From an uncultured Clostridia bacterium (GTDB lineage: Bacteria > Bacillota > Clostridia > TANB77 > CAG-508): a stretch of 43,505 bases of DNA. Below the pieces are notes generated by a model. It did not search any database and had not been told where the DNA came from. It saw nothing but the letters and a program-made list of their open reading frames with translations. The DNA is taken from assembly GCA_949118805.1 (NCBI GenBank), contig CASAUJ010000011.1, positions 1 through 43,505 on the forward strand, given 5' to 3'. The position numbers and the translations under genes were made by a program. Of the stretch, positions 15,185 to 25,300 are shown one piece after another (position 1 is the stretch's first letter; each line of letters begins with the position of its first letter).

Positions 15185-15655
15185 ATGGCTAGAGTAGATA
15201 AAATTAATTATTATTTAAATATTGCAGAAACAGTAGCAGAAAGAGGAACCTGTTTAAGAAATAACTATGGGAGTATTATCGTAAAAAATGATGAAATCAT
15301 ATCAACAGGATATTCAGGAGCACCACGTGGGAGAAAAAATTGTTTAGATTTGGGATATTGCATCAAAAGTGACATGCCAAGTGGAAAAGGATATGATAAA
15401 TGTAGATCTGTTCATAGTGAGCAAAATGCCATGATAAGTGCTGCTAGGAAAGATATGATAGGAGCTACTTTATATATGGTAGGAATCAATAAAAGAAATG
15501 GAGAATATGTAAGAGACAATTGGCCATGTACCTTTTGCAAAAGAATGCTGATTAATAGTGGAATTAAAGAAGTTATTATGAGAGATACCAAAACAGATTA
15601 CAGGATAGAACAAGTAGAAAACTGGATTGAAAAAGATGATTCTTTAGAATATTAA
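15185..15655 (+). CDS. Deoxycytidylate (dCMP) deaminase
   Basis: A 156-residue zinc deaminase converting dCMP to dUMP for thymidylate synthesis. The zinc and catalytic motifs are HSEQNAMISA (HxE) and PCTFCKRML (PCxxC). The N-terminal TCLRNNYGSIIVKNDEIIS and GYSGAPRG match the dCMP deaminase/ComEB group. Size agrees with the family. It has an AAAGGAAAA ribosome-binding site and sits 21 bases after the ABC-F gene. Confidence 0.92.
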   Translation: MARVDKINYYLNIAETVAERGTCLRNNYGSIIVKNDEIISTGYSGAPRGRKNCLDLGYCIKSDMPSGKGYDKCRSVHSEQNAMISAARKDMIGATLYMVGINKRNGEYVRDNWPCTFCKRMLINSGIKEVIMRDTKTDYRIEQVENWIEKDDSLEY

Positions 15656-15688
15656 TTAAGAAAACATCAAAAAGAAGGGAAATAGAAA

Positions 15689-17872
15689 ATGGATAAAATT
15701 ATAAAAACAATTGCAGAAGAATTAAATATAAAGACATTACAAGTAGAAAATACAATAAAATTAATTGATGAAGGAAATACCATTCCTTTTATTGCTAGAT
15801 ATCGTAAAGAAGTGACAGGAGGTCTTTCAGATGAAATTTTAAGAGAATTAGGAGAAAGACTAAATTATTTAAGAAACTTAGAACAAAGAAAAGAAGAAGT
15901 CATAAAATCAATTGAAGAACAAGGGAAATTAACAGATGAAATCTTGCAAGCCGTAGCAATTGCTAAAACATTAGCAGAAGTAGAAGATATTTATCGTCCT
16001 TATAAGCAGAAAAAGAAAACAAGAGCAACCGTAGCAAAAGCAAAAGGATTAGAACCATTAGCACAAATTATAATCGAACAAATAGAAAGAAATCCAATCG
16101 AGGAAATTGCAAAAGAATATATAAACATAGATAAATTGTCAGAAGAAGATAAGAAAAATAAAGATAAAGTAGTAAATACAGCACAAGAAGCCATACAAGG
16201 TGCTTTAGATATTCTTGCAGAAGATATTTCAGACAATCCAAAATATAGAAAAGAAATCAAAAGACAATGTTATCGAGAAGCGGTAATTGAAACAAAAGCT
16301 TCAAAGGAAGAAGAAAAATCAAATTATGAGATGTATTATGATTATCAAGAAGCCATCAAATATATACCAAGTCATAGAATTTTAGCTATTAATCGAGGAG
16401 AAAAAGAAGAGTTTTTAAAAGTAAAGATACAAAAACCAGAAGAAAAAATCTTAGCCTATATCGAAAGAGATATCATAAAAGGAAACACACAATTCACAGA
16501 AATGTTAAAAGAAACCATTTTAGATAGTTTTAAACGATTAATCGAACCATCCATAGAAAGAGAAATGAGAAGTGATTTAACTGAAAAAGCAGAAGAAAAA
16601 GCCATTAAAGTTTTTGGACAAAATTCGAAACAATTATTATTAGGAGCACCTATTAAGGGAAAAACAGTCATGGGATTTGATCCCGCTTATCGAACAGGCT
16701 GTAAAATAGCAGTCATTGATGAAACAGGAAAAGTTTTAGACTATACTACTGTCTATCCAACAGAACCACAAAATGATGTGGAAGGAGCTAAAAAAGAACT
16801 GCTAAAATTAATTGAAAAAGATAAAATTGATATGATAGCCATTGGAAATGGAACGGCATCAAGAGAATCTGAAATGTTTGTAGCAGAAATGATTAAAGAA
16901 GCTAGCAGACAAGTTCATTATGTTATTGTAAGTGAAGCAGGTGCTTCTGTTTACTCAGCTTCTAAACTAGCAACAGAAGAATATCCTGATATCAATGTAT
17001 CCATAAGAGGTGCAATCTCTATTGCAAGAAGACTTCAAGATCCATTAGCAGAATTAGTAAAAATAGATCCAAAAGCAATTGGAGTAGGTCAATACCAACA
17101 TGACGTAAATCAAAAAAAATTATCAGAAAGTTTAACAGGAGTAGTAGAAGACAGTGTTAACAAAGTAGGCGTAGATGTAAATACGGCTACCCCATCCCTA
17201 CTATCCTATGTATCAGGAATTAATAATACCATAGCAAAAAATATTGTAAAATACAGAGATGAAAACGGAAAATTAAAAAATCGAAAACAACTTCTTAAAG
17301 TACCAAAATTAGGAAAAGTAGCATTTGAACAATGTGCAGGTTTTTTAAGAATTTTAGATGGAGATAATCCATTAGAAATCACAGCTGTTCACCCAGAAAG
17401 CTATGAAGCAACCGAAAAATTATTAGCAAACTTAGGATTTGATAAAAAAGATTTAACCAATAAAGAAAAATTAGAAGAATTAAGAAAACAATTAAAAATT
17501 GTTAAGATAGAACAAATGGCAAAAGAACTAGATTTAGGAGAAATGACATTAACTGATATTATAGAAGAATTATCCAAACCAGGAAGAGACCCACGTGAAG
17601 ATATGCCAAAACCTATTTTACGCTCTGACGTTTTAAAATTAGAAGATTTAAAAGAGGGAATGGTATTAAGTGGTACTGTAAGAAATGTAATCGATTTTGG
17701 AGCCTTTATCGATATTGGAGTAAAACATGATGGTTTAGTACATATCTCTGAGATGAGTGAAAAATTTGTAAAAAATCCATCTGAGATTGTATCAGTAGGA
17801 GATATTGTTAAAGTTAAAGTAATTAAAATAGACAAAGAAAGACAAAAAGTAGGACTTTCTATGAAAGTTTAA
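15689..17872 (+). CDS. tex: Tex-family RNA-binding S1 protein
   Basis: A 727-residue full-length Tex protein. In order: N-terminal helical domain (PFIARYRKEVTGGLSDE near residue 30), the YqgF-like RNase H fold (GFDPAYRTGCKIAVID near residue 332), a helix-hairpin-helix module (NKVGVDVNTATPSLLSYVSG and the following repeat near 500) and a C-terminal S1 domain (about 645-722; GTVRNVIDFGAFIDIGVKHD). Family members affect transcription and bind nucleic acids. Ends at an inverted-repeat terminator. Confidence 0.95.
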   Translation: MDKIIKTIAEELNIKTLQVENTIKLIDEGNTIPFIARYRKEVTGGLSDEILRELGERLNYLRNLEQRKEEVIKSIEEQGKLTDEILQAVAIAKTLAEVEDIYRPYKQKKKTRATVAKAKGLEPLAQIIIEQIERNPIEEIAKEYINIDKLSEEDKKNKDKVVNTAQEAIQGALDILAEDISDNPKYRKEIKRQCYREAVIETKASKEEEKSNYEMYYDYQEAIKYIPSHRILAINRGEKEEFLKVKIQKPEEKILAYIERDIIKGNTQFTEMLKETILDSFKRLIEPSIEREMRSDLTEKAEEKAIKVFGQNSKQLLLGAPIKGKTVMGFDPAYRTGCKIAVIDETGKVLDYTTVYPTEPQNDVEGAKKELLKLIEKDKIDMIAIGNGTASRESEMFVAEMIKEASRQVHYVIVSEAGASVYSASKLATEEYPDINVSIRGAISIARRLQDPLAELVKIDPKAIGVGQYQHDVNQKKLSESLTGVVEDSVNKVGVDVNTATPSLLSYVSGINNTIAKNIVKYRDENGKLKNRKQLLKVPKLGKVAFEQCAGFLRILDGDNPLEITAVHPESYEATEKLLANLGFDKKDLTNKEKLEELRKQLKIVKIEQMAKELDLGEMTLTDIIEELSKPGRDPREDMPKPILRSDVLKLEDLKEGMVLSGTVRNVIDFGAFIDIGVKHDGLVHISEMSEKFVKNPSEIVSVGDIVKVKVIKIDKERQKVGLSMKV

Positions 17873-17880
17873 ATTATGAG

Positions 17881-18012
17881 GATGTGCAATGGGGACGTTT
17901 CTTTTTTCACATGAGATAAGTAAATAAATAATAAAAAACTGTTATCCTTAAAATAACAGTTTTTATATTTTATTTCATTCATGTGAAAAAAGAAACGTCC
18001 CCATTGCACATC
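17881..18012. repeat. Long perfect inverted repeat (REP/MITE-like) with inner terminator
   Basis: Arms 17881-17913 and 17980-18012 are exact reverse complements over 33 bases, containing GGGGACGTTTCTTTTTTCAC. Between them is a separate terminator hairpin AAAACTGTTAT...ATAACAGTTTT (about 17935-17965). The element lies between convergent tex and HD-GYP genes and provides the last bases of the HD-GYP stop codon. GGGGACGTT-type palindromes are typical of dispersed repeats in clostridial genomes, often linked with REP-associated transposases; no transposase is present here. Confidence 0.8.
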
Positions 18013-19073
18013 TATTTATATTTTTCTTGGATAGATTGAATCTCATCGAAATGATTTTTTAAAATATCTAAGAAGATATCAGCAAGATTTGGATCAAATT
18101 GTGTTCCCTTACATCTTTCAAATTCCGCAATGACTGTTTCAATTGGCAAAGAATCACGATAAGTCCTACGAGAAGTCATGGCATCAAAACTATCAGCAAT
18201 GGCAGTGATTCTAGCAAAATAAGGAATAGCTTCTTCCTTTAATTGAGAAGGGTAACCATGTCCATCATATTTTTCATGGTGATGTTTTACAATTGGAATA
18301 ATATCTTGGAAAATACTAGCATTTGATAAAATATGAGCACCAATAGATGGATGATTTTTAATTTCAGAATATTCATCATCTGTTAATTTACTTTCTTTTA
18401 ATAAAATACTATCTGGAACACCAATTTTTCCAATATCATGAAATAAACCACCAATTTGTAATGTTTTTAAATCAGAATCTGATAAATTTAATTTTTTACC
18501 AATTAAAACAGAATACGCAGAAACACGATCAGAATGCCCTCTTGTATAACTATCTTTTGCTTCTACCGTATAACGTAAAGTTTCGATGCTTTCTAAATAA
18601 GCTTTTTCAAGTTTATCATTTGTATTTTTTAATTTTTCATTGATTTTCTTAATTTCATTCATTTGAGCAATTGATTTAATACCAGATTCAATCAATAATA
18701 ATAATTGATCAAATTTATCACTTTTTTCACAATATCCTTGAATATCAAGCCTTCGAATGGTATCTAAAGGAGGAGCAAGATCTTTATGACCTGTTAATAA
18801 TAAAATATATAATTCACGATTAAATTTTCGAATTTCTTCAACTACTTGATCTCCATGAAAAGGAGTCATAATGAAGTCTAAAATCATCAAATCAAAATGT
18901 TCTGTTTTTACACGTTCAATTGCTTCTTGAGGATCTGTTACACCAGTAAATTCATAACCAGATCGTTTCAAAAAGATAGACAAAGAATCAATGATTCCTT
19001 CTTCATCATCAACGGCAATAATTTTATAATTTCTATTTTCACTATTTTCAACATTTTGTAATCCTTTTCTCAT
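18012..19073 (-). CDS. Response regulator with HD-GYP cyclic-di-GMP phosphodiesterase domain
   Basis: A 353-residue protein with a REC domain at about 15-135 (acidic pair VDDEE, phospho-acceptor in LMILDFIMTP, and T/S plus K positions in LLLTGHKD and CEKSDK), a coiled-coil linker, and an HD-GYP domain from about residue 165. HD-GYP motifs: RGHSDRVSAY, FHDIGKIGVPD (HD) and HHEKYDGHGYP (HHExxDGxGYP), all complete, so c-di-GMP hydrolysis is likely. No kinase is adjacent, but the histidine kinase at 20326-22335 is a possible partner. The promoter lies inside a palindrome, indicating regulated expression. Confidence 0.93.
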   Translation of the reverse strand: MRKGLQNVENSENRNYKIIAVDDEEGIIDSLSIFLKRSGYEFTGVTDPQEAIERVKTEHFDLMILDFIMTPFHGDQVVEEIRKFNRELYILLLTGHKDLAPPLDTIRRLDIQGYCEKSDKFDQLLLLIESGIKSIAQMNEIKKINEKLKNTNDKLEKAYLESIETLRYTVEAKDSYTRGHSDRVSAYSVLIGKKLNLSDSDLKTLQIGGLFHDIGKIGVPDSILLKESKLTDDEYSEIKNHPSIGAHILSNASIFQDIIPIVKHHHEKYDGHGYPSQLKEEAIPYFARITAIADSFDAMTSRRTYRDSLPIETVIAEFERCKGTQFDPNLADIFLDILKNHFDEIQSIQEKYK

Positions 19074-19111
19074 TTATATATCACATCCCTTTCGCAAGTA
19101 CGAAAAATATA

Positions 19112-19149
19112 GCATTTTCCACATTATATTAATAAAATGTGGAAAATGC
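19112..19149. promoter_or_regulatory. Palindromic operator overlapping the HD-GYP promoter
   Basis: A 38-base inverted repeat with arms GCATTTTCCACATT / AATGTGGAAAATGC. On the minus strand it contains TTGCAT (19146-19151), a 17-base spacer and TATAAT (19123-19128). A dimeric regulator binding here would block or control the HD-GYP gene. Confidence 0.7.
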
Positions 19150-19179
19150 AAGAGTTTTGTTAAAAAAGATAAACTTTCC

Positions 19180-19220
19180 TTAATTTTATTTTTAAAAGTT
19201 GCTTTTAAAAATAAAATTAA
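19180..19220. repeat. Perfect 19-bp AT-rich hairpin upstream of the pilin-like gene
   Basis: Arms 19180-19198 and 19202-19220 are exact reverse complements with a 3-base loop (TTG). It lies about 28 bases before the -35 box of the pilin-like gene. There is no T-run on the plus strand, so it is not an ordinary terminator there. Confidence 0.6.
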
Positions 19221-19247
19221 AGGAGAACAAGAAATTATGAAAATTTG

Positions 19248-19276
19248 TTGACACATATTTTGATTGATGATAGAAT
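19248..19276 (+). promoter_or_regulatory. Promoter of the pilin-like gene
   Basis: TTGACA (19248-19253), 17 bases, TAGAAT (19271-19276). Confidence 0.75.
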
Positions 19277-19331
19277 GAAACTACTAAAAAAGGTGAAAAT
19301 AAAAAGACAAAAGACAAGGAGGAAAAAGAGA

Positions 19332-20286
19332 GTGAGAAAGAAGAAACAAGATTTCAATAAGGGAATCACATTAATTGCATTAGTCATTACGATCATTGTA
19401 TTATTAATTTTAGTTGGTATTACCATCATGAGTTTAACAGGAGAAAATGGCGTATTAGAAAAGGCTGACAATAGTGCAGAAGAAAATAGGAAACAAACAG
19501 CCACAGAAAAGATGAATTTAAAGATTACGAATATTCAAATAGAAACGTATGGAAAAAAACAACAAATGCCGACTCTACAAGAATTGGCAGATGGATTGTG
19601 TGAAGATGAAAAGGATGAAATTGAATATGTTTTTACGACAAGTCAAAAGAAACAAGCTAGTTTAGATAAAATAGAAATAGGAGAGGCAACTTCAATTTTT
19701 ACAAAATTGAGAGAATATCCTTATGAATTTGAAATTGATAGTCAATTGAAATTAGCTTCTATAAATGGAATAAAAGTAGCAGATTCTAATGAGAAGCAAA
19801 TAGAAGAATTGAAAAATGAAATAAATTTGTTAAAAGAACAAAATGAAAATTTAACACCAAAAGGAATCAGTGAAAACTCTTTATTGCTATCCTCTTTCAA
19901 TAATAGCTTAGCCGTTGAAACCGTGAATCTAAATAGTTTTACTAATACCTTCAAAGATTCTTTTGATGAATATTTTATTTATCATGAAACAACACGGTGA
20001 ATTAACTTGCAAAAAAGATGGGTGGTATGGTTTTGATATGAGAATTAGACTACATTATGGGATTATAAATCAAAAATGGACTAACTTGATCTTATCTCTA
20101 GAAATTAACAATTGCCTAATAAGTAGAAATAGAGCAACTGCTCAAGCAAGTTCTTGTCTTTCAGATAATTCTAATTTTGTCTCCTTATATTTAAAAAAAG
20201 AGGATAAAATAAAAATTGAAAAAAAAGAAGAAGTTGACGCTCCTGAAATTATCAGTGAGGCTTACCTAAATATCTTTAAACTATAA
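19332..20286 (+). pseudogene. Pilin-like secreted protein, frameshifted
   Basis: GTG 19332 (AAGGAGG upstream) starts a protein with a type IV prepilin-like leader: MRKKKQDFNKG followed by ITLIALVITIIVLLILVGI, then SLTGENGVLEKA. This leader is common in Clostridia; the usual Glu+5 is replaced by Ala. The first frame stops at TGA 19998-20000 after a coiled segment (IEELKNEINLLKEQNENL). A second frame, open from 19933 without its own ribosome-binding site, continues to 20286 (CKKDGWYGFDMRIRLHYG, then a beta-rich end). Together they make a protein of about 315 residues; a one-base shift between 19933 and 19998 would explain the break. Whether it is a real mutation, phase variation or a sequencing error cannot be told. 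If real, the product is truncated at 222 residues. Confidence 0.65.
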
Positions 20287-20287
20287 A

Positions 20288-20322
20288 TAAAATCCCCTAG
20301 CTTAGCTAGAGGATTTTTTACT
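20288..20322. terminator. Terminator between pilin-like gene and histidine kinase
   Basis: Stem AAAATCCCCTAGC-tta-GCTAGAGGATTTTTT with one mismatch. It can serve both convergent genes. Confidence 0.8.
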
Positions 20323-20325
20323 AAA

Positions 20326-22335
20326 TTACAAAGGTAAAACAATAGAGAAAGTAGTACCCTTTCCTTCTTCTGATTCCACTGTCATATTACCATTAAAATG
20401 AGCCTTAATCGTAGAATAAGACATGTATAAACCAAGACCAGTACCGTTTTTTCCTTTTGTTGTAATCATCTCTTTAAACAACTTATCTTTTACATTTTTA
20501 GGCATACCAGAACCATAATCCTTAATCGAAATAATAATAGAATTATTAATAGAATCTTTTTCTGCAATTAAATCAATATTTTGTTCAGGTTTTCCATTAT
20601 AAGCTTGAATCGAATTCGAAATCATATTATTAATAACTTGAACCAAGCTGTTTACATCTCCATGAATCAAAGCATTTTCATCTGTCTTCATAGAAATATT
20701 TAAATAGATAATCGCATTTTTCAACTCATGTTTCATTAAAATATTAACTCTTTTTAATAATTCTCCAAGAGTAAAGGAAATATCCTCTTCATTTGAAAGT
20801 GTAACCGCTTGTCCTTTAACCGCAGTAATAACATCTGACATATATTCGGTATGAGTTTTAATTTTAGCAATCCAAGTAGACATATCCTTTGCAATATCAT
20901 GATGATCTTCATTTGTCACTTCAGGATCTCCAACAGAAGAATCATATTCTTTGATTAAATCTGTTAATCCTTCTGTAGCACCAGAAATGGACATAATTGG
21001 AGTTTTTAAATTGTGAGCAATTCCACCAATTAATTGTCCAAGGGAAGCCAAACGTTCCTTTTCCATCAAGCTTTCTTGATTATCATGAATTTGCTCAATA
21101 TTATGCTTTGTCAAATCTTGAATTTTGTTAAAAGCAACAGTAAGTTCACCAAGTTCATCATTAGAAATAATAGGAATCTTTTTAAATTCAGCATTATTTT
21201 GATTATTAATATCATCCAAACCATATACAATCATCTTTATTTGGCTAGAAAGAGAAGAAGAGTAATACCAAACTAAGAAAGAGATAATACCAAATAAAAG
21301 AATAAAAGTAGTAATAATGTAGAATAAAGAATCGTCACCAGATATTGGGAAATGAATTCCTATTATATAAGGCATATCCTCTACCATAATATGTTTTATA
21401 TAACCTTGTGTATTTACTGCATAATGTTCATAAACTCTTCCATCATATTGATCGGATAATTCAAAAATATATTTTTGGAAGAAATCAGTTAAAGGAACAT
21501 CATTTGAAGTTGTTATATTTTTATTAGCATCAATAATAAAGTAAGAATCTGTATCGTTAATAAAATTTATTTTGGAAATCTTGTCTAGTAATTCACTTTT
21601 GCTATAAGAAACAGGAGGATCAAAAATATAACTAAGTTCATTTTTATAATATTTATAAATATCATTTCCTCTTACATTAATTAAACGTGAAAAAGATACA
21701 ATAACAGTAAAAAACAAACCAGCGATCAACAAGGGTAAAAGAAGAAGCATCATATCATTTGCCAATCTAGTCTTTTTTGTAGATAAACGATTTTCCTTAA
21801 AAGTTTTAATTAGGATAGCTTTGAATAGATTTTTAGAAAATACATAATTAATCGTAGCATTAAAAGTAAAGATTGCTACCCACAAAATAGCAACTGTTAT
21901 CCCAGAAGATTCTACTTCATGCTTTACCACTGGCATACCTAGCCCAATTGTAATAGCAATAAAAGGAATAACAATTTGTAATAAATAAAATTTAGTAGGT
22001 GCTGTTAATAAAGTAGTTCGAACTTCTTGAGTTGTATATTTAGAAGCACTAGCACCTAATCTTTCCCAATTTGCAATTTTTTTAAACAAAAAATAACGTT
22101 GGTAAAGGACAAATAAAGCAGTAATAAAAACATATAGGATAGCAAATTGTTGCGTATAAGTAAGCCCACCATAATCAATTTGAAATTGAGTATCAACAGT
22201 ACCAGGTGGATAATTTAATATTTTGTGCATAGTAGGATACAAAATCAAAGCACAAATAGAAAAGGTAATAATATAAGTTAAAATAACTTTTTGATAGGTA
22301 TACAATTGAAATGATTTTTTTGTTCTCTTCTTCAA
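20326..22335 (-). CDS. Membrane sensor histidine kinase, co-operonic with the NRPS
   Basis: A 669-residue kinase. The N-terminus has about five hydrophobic segments up to residue 220, an extracytoplasmic stretch of about 110 residues (220-335), another membrane helix (LFYIITTFILLFGIISFLVW), then a HAMP-like linker. The H-box is GGIAHNLKTPIMSISG, which is the HNLKTP variant instead of HELRTP. The ATPase domain has NNMISNSIQAY (N), KDYGSGMP (G1) and GTGLGLYMSYSTIKAH (G2), all intact. The start is TTG, supported by AAGGAGG eight bases upstream; that ribosome-binding site overlaps the end of the NRPS gene, 13 bases away, so the two are one operon. No response regulator is adjacent. It may respond to the NRPS product; this is inference from context. 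Confidence 0.9.
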   Translation of the reverse strand: MKKRTKKSFQLYTYQKVILTYIITFSICALILYPTMHKILNYPPGTVDTQFQIDYGGLTYTQQFAILYVFITALFVLYQRYFLFKKIANWERLGASASKYTTQEVRTTLLTAPTKFYLLQIVIPFIAITIGLGMPVVKHEVESSGITVAILWVAIFTFNATINYVFSKNLFKAILIKTFKENRLSTKKTRLANDMMLLLLPLLIAGLFFTVIVSFSRLINVRGNDIYKYYKNELSYIFDPPVSYSKSELLDKISKINFINDTDSYFIIDANKNITTSNDVPLTDFFQKYIFELSDQYDGRVYEHYAVNTQGYIKHIMVEDMPYIIGIHFPISGDDSLFYIITTFILLFGIISFLVWYYSSSLSSQIKMIVYGLDDINNQNNAEFKKIPIISNDELGELTVAFNKIQDLTKHNIEQIHDNQESLMEKERLASLGQLIGGIAHNLKTPIMSISGATEGLTDLIKEYDSSVGDPEVTNEDHHDIAKDMSTWIAKIKTHTEYMSDVITAVKGQAVTLSNEEDISFTLGELLKRVNILMKHELKNAIIYLNISMKTDENALIHGDVNSLVQVINNMISNSIQAYNGKPEQNIDLIAEKDSINNSIIISIKDYGSGMPKNVKDKLFKEMITTKGKNGTGLGLYMSYSTIKAHFNGNMTVESEEGKGTTFSIVLPL

Positions 22336-22348
22336 AGAAAAAACCTCC

Positions 22349-25300
22349 TTATATAAAATTTATATTTTTAATATATTCTATCAACTTAGTAAAATATTTT
22401 AAATTTAAAGTAGGATATTGAAAAGAAACAGTTTTTAGGTATTCTAATGTAATATCACATTTTATTTTTATGTTCAAGTGAGAAATATTGGTATATAAAT
22501 TATAATCATTAATCACTAAAGAATTCGTATTTAAATCTAATTTCATCATCTTTTGATAGAACTCTTTATCACTTATTATTTTTATTTTATAACCTAACTG
22601 ATTCAACAATTCGATCAATGTTTTCATGGTGAATTTTTTAGGATGCATCATATGAAATACTTTATTCTTATTTTCATAATGGAAAATAAGATGAATAATT
22701 CCACTTGCGATTTCGTCCACTGGTGACATATCAAATTCTTGTAAAGTACCACTTTCATAATAGAATTTATTTTTTAAAATAAATTGCAATTTATGATAAA
22801 AAGCATTACTATCAATATTATATTGAAAAAGTCCATCACGATAGCGACCGGTTAAATTACCAACACGGAAAATGTTTCCCTGTAATAAGCCTTCTTTCAT
22901 GTTTTGAAAAAGAAAATCTTCTGTTAACAATTTACTTTTTATATAATAATTGTCGTTGTAATTTTGTCCAATAAAAAAGTTTTCTTCTGTAAAATCAACG
23001 ATATCATTTGTACGAGATAATGGCATAAAATCACCAGAAACACTAGTGGTAGAAATATGATTGAAACCAATCTTATATTTCATACAAAAATTTGCTACAT
23101 TTTTAGTGCCTTCTAAATTCATTTTCTTAAACTCATCATATTTTCCCAAATGTTTTACTAAAGCAGCACAATGAATCACACAATCAATTTTACTTCCCAA
23201 CATTTCTAATTGTTCTTCTGTTAAACCAAGATTTTTATATTTAATGTCCCCAACAATAACTTCAATTTTATTCCATAAATCATCCATTATAGTAGAATTC
23301 TTAAAGTAAAAATGAAACATACTCAAAATTCTTTTTTTTGCACTTTCTACATTAACACTTCGTATCAAACAATATATTTTAGCATTTTCTTTTAACAAAG
23401 TTTCTAAAATATGAATTCCTAAAAACCCTGTACAACCTGTTAATAAAATATTTTTAAAAGAAGACTTTTTGGGTTTTAAATGAGATAAATCATGTTGCAA
23501 AAAGGGATAAGTATCATTTGATAGAGAAGTATCATCTGTTATATTTATATGTTCTAAAGCAAAACTTAAATCTTTTACATTTGTATAATCATAAAAATAT
23601 TGAGTAGGAATGGTAATTCCTAAAGAAGATAACTGTGACTGAACTTTAATAATGGACAAGGAATCAATTCCAAGATTATTAAAATCTTCTTCTATACTAA
23701 GTTTTTTTACAAAAAGACAATCTTCCAAGGCTTTCGTAATACTTTTTTGTAAATCATTTTCAGGAGGAACATATTTTTCCATTTTTCTAAAAGAAAAAGG
23801 AGAAGGTAATTGTTTCTTATCAATCTTCCCATTTACCGTTAAAGGAATAGAAGGAAGCGGAATAAAATAAGAGGGAATCATATAATTTGGTAATTTATTC
23901 GCTAGGAATAATTTTAATTCATAATTTTGAATGGTAAAATCTGAAGTATAATAAGCACATAAAAAATCTCTATCATTATCATGATAATCAAGAACAATAC
24001 AAGTTCTAATAAATTGATGAGAGCTAAGAACTCTTTCAATTTCACTTAATTCAATTCGATATCCTCTTATTTTTATTTGTGAATCAGCTCTACCATAAAA
24101 AAATAATTCTCCTTGATTTGTCCAACTTACTAAATCACCAGAACGATACATTGTTAAAGAAGGATCAAAAATGTCTAGTAAAAAACTTTTGGCAGTTAAT
24201 TCTTCATTATTATAATAGCCTTTTGCAACGCCATCACCAGAAATATACAATTCTCCCTTAACACCTGGAGGACATAATTTTAAATATTTATCCAATACAT
24301 AAAATTTAACATTAGCTAAAGGCTTTCCAATTGTAATTGGTTGAGATAATTTTTCTATTTTTTTACAACAACACCCAACAGTCGTTTCTGTTGGCCCATA
24401 CATGTTATAAAAATTAGCTGAAGTCATTTGTCTTAATTCTTTTAAAAATGAATTACTAAAAGATTCTCCTCCAATACCAATATCAGAAATAGAAGAAAAA
24501 TTATGAGTTTCCTTGGCAGAAGACATCAAAGATTGTATTTTACTAGGGGTACCATATAAAATATTAACTTGATGAGAAGTAATCAAGTTATTTAATTTTA
24601 TAAAATCATTCTGCTCTTCTTCTGTGGACAAAACTAAAGTTAATCCATTTAATAAACTAACCCAAAGTTCATAACCAAACACATCAAATGAAATGGAAGC
24701 CATAGAAAGTACAACCTTAGAAGTTCCTTTTATTTCGGAATAATCTACCACTTTAGAAATTCCAATTAAGTAATTATGAAAATTTCGATGTGTAACAGTA
24801 ACAGCCTTAGGAGTTCCAGTAGAACCAGAAGTATAAAGTAAATACATAGGACAATCAGAAGACAAGTCCACTTTTTCATAAGCATAAGGAGAGGCCTTCA
24901 AAAAAGAATCATTAGAGAAAAGAATGCTATTCTTTAAATTCAAATCCAAATTAGAAATAACATATTGAGAATTAGAATTTTCAATCATATATTCTTTTCT
25001 TTCAACTGGATGAGCAGGATCTACTAAGACATAGGAACAACCACATTTTAAAACAGCTAAAGTAGCTACAATTAAAGAAATAGAACGTTCTAAAACAAGG
25101 GATATATTGCGTCCTTTCTGAACCTGATATTTTTGTTGTAAAACAGAAGCGAATTGATTTGAAAACTGATTCAGTTCAGAATAAGAAATTTTTTGATTGC
25201 CACAAATAATTGCTGTTTTATCACCTTTTAGAGCAACTTGTTCTTCCCATAAATCTAAAATTGTTTTTGATTTATCATATTTTATAAAAGTCTGATTAAA

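Noticed and set aside
18012..22335. HD-GYP regulator and histidine kinase as one two-component operon
   Set aside because: They are separated by a plus-strand gene and terminators; functional pairing is possible but not supported by gene order.
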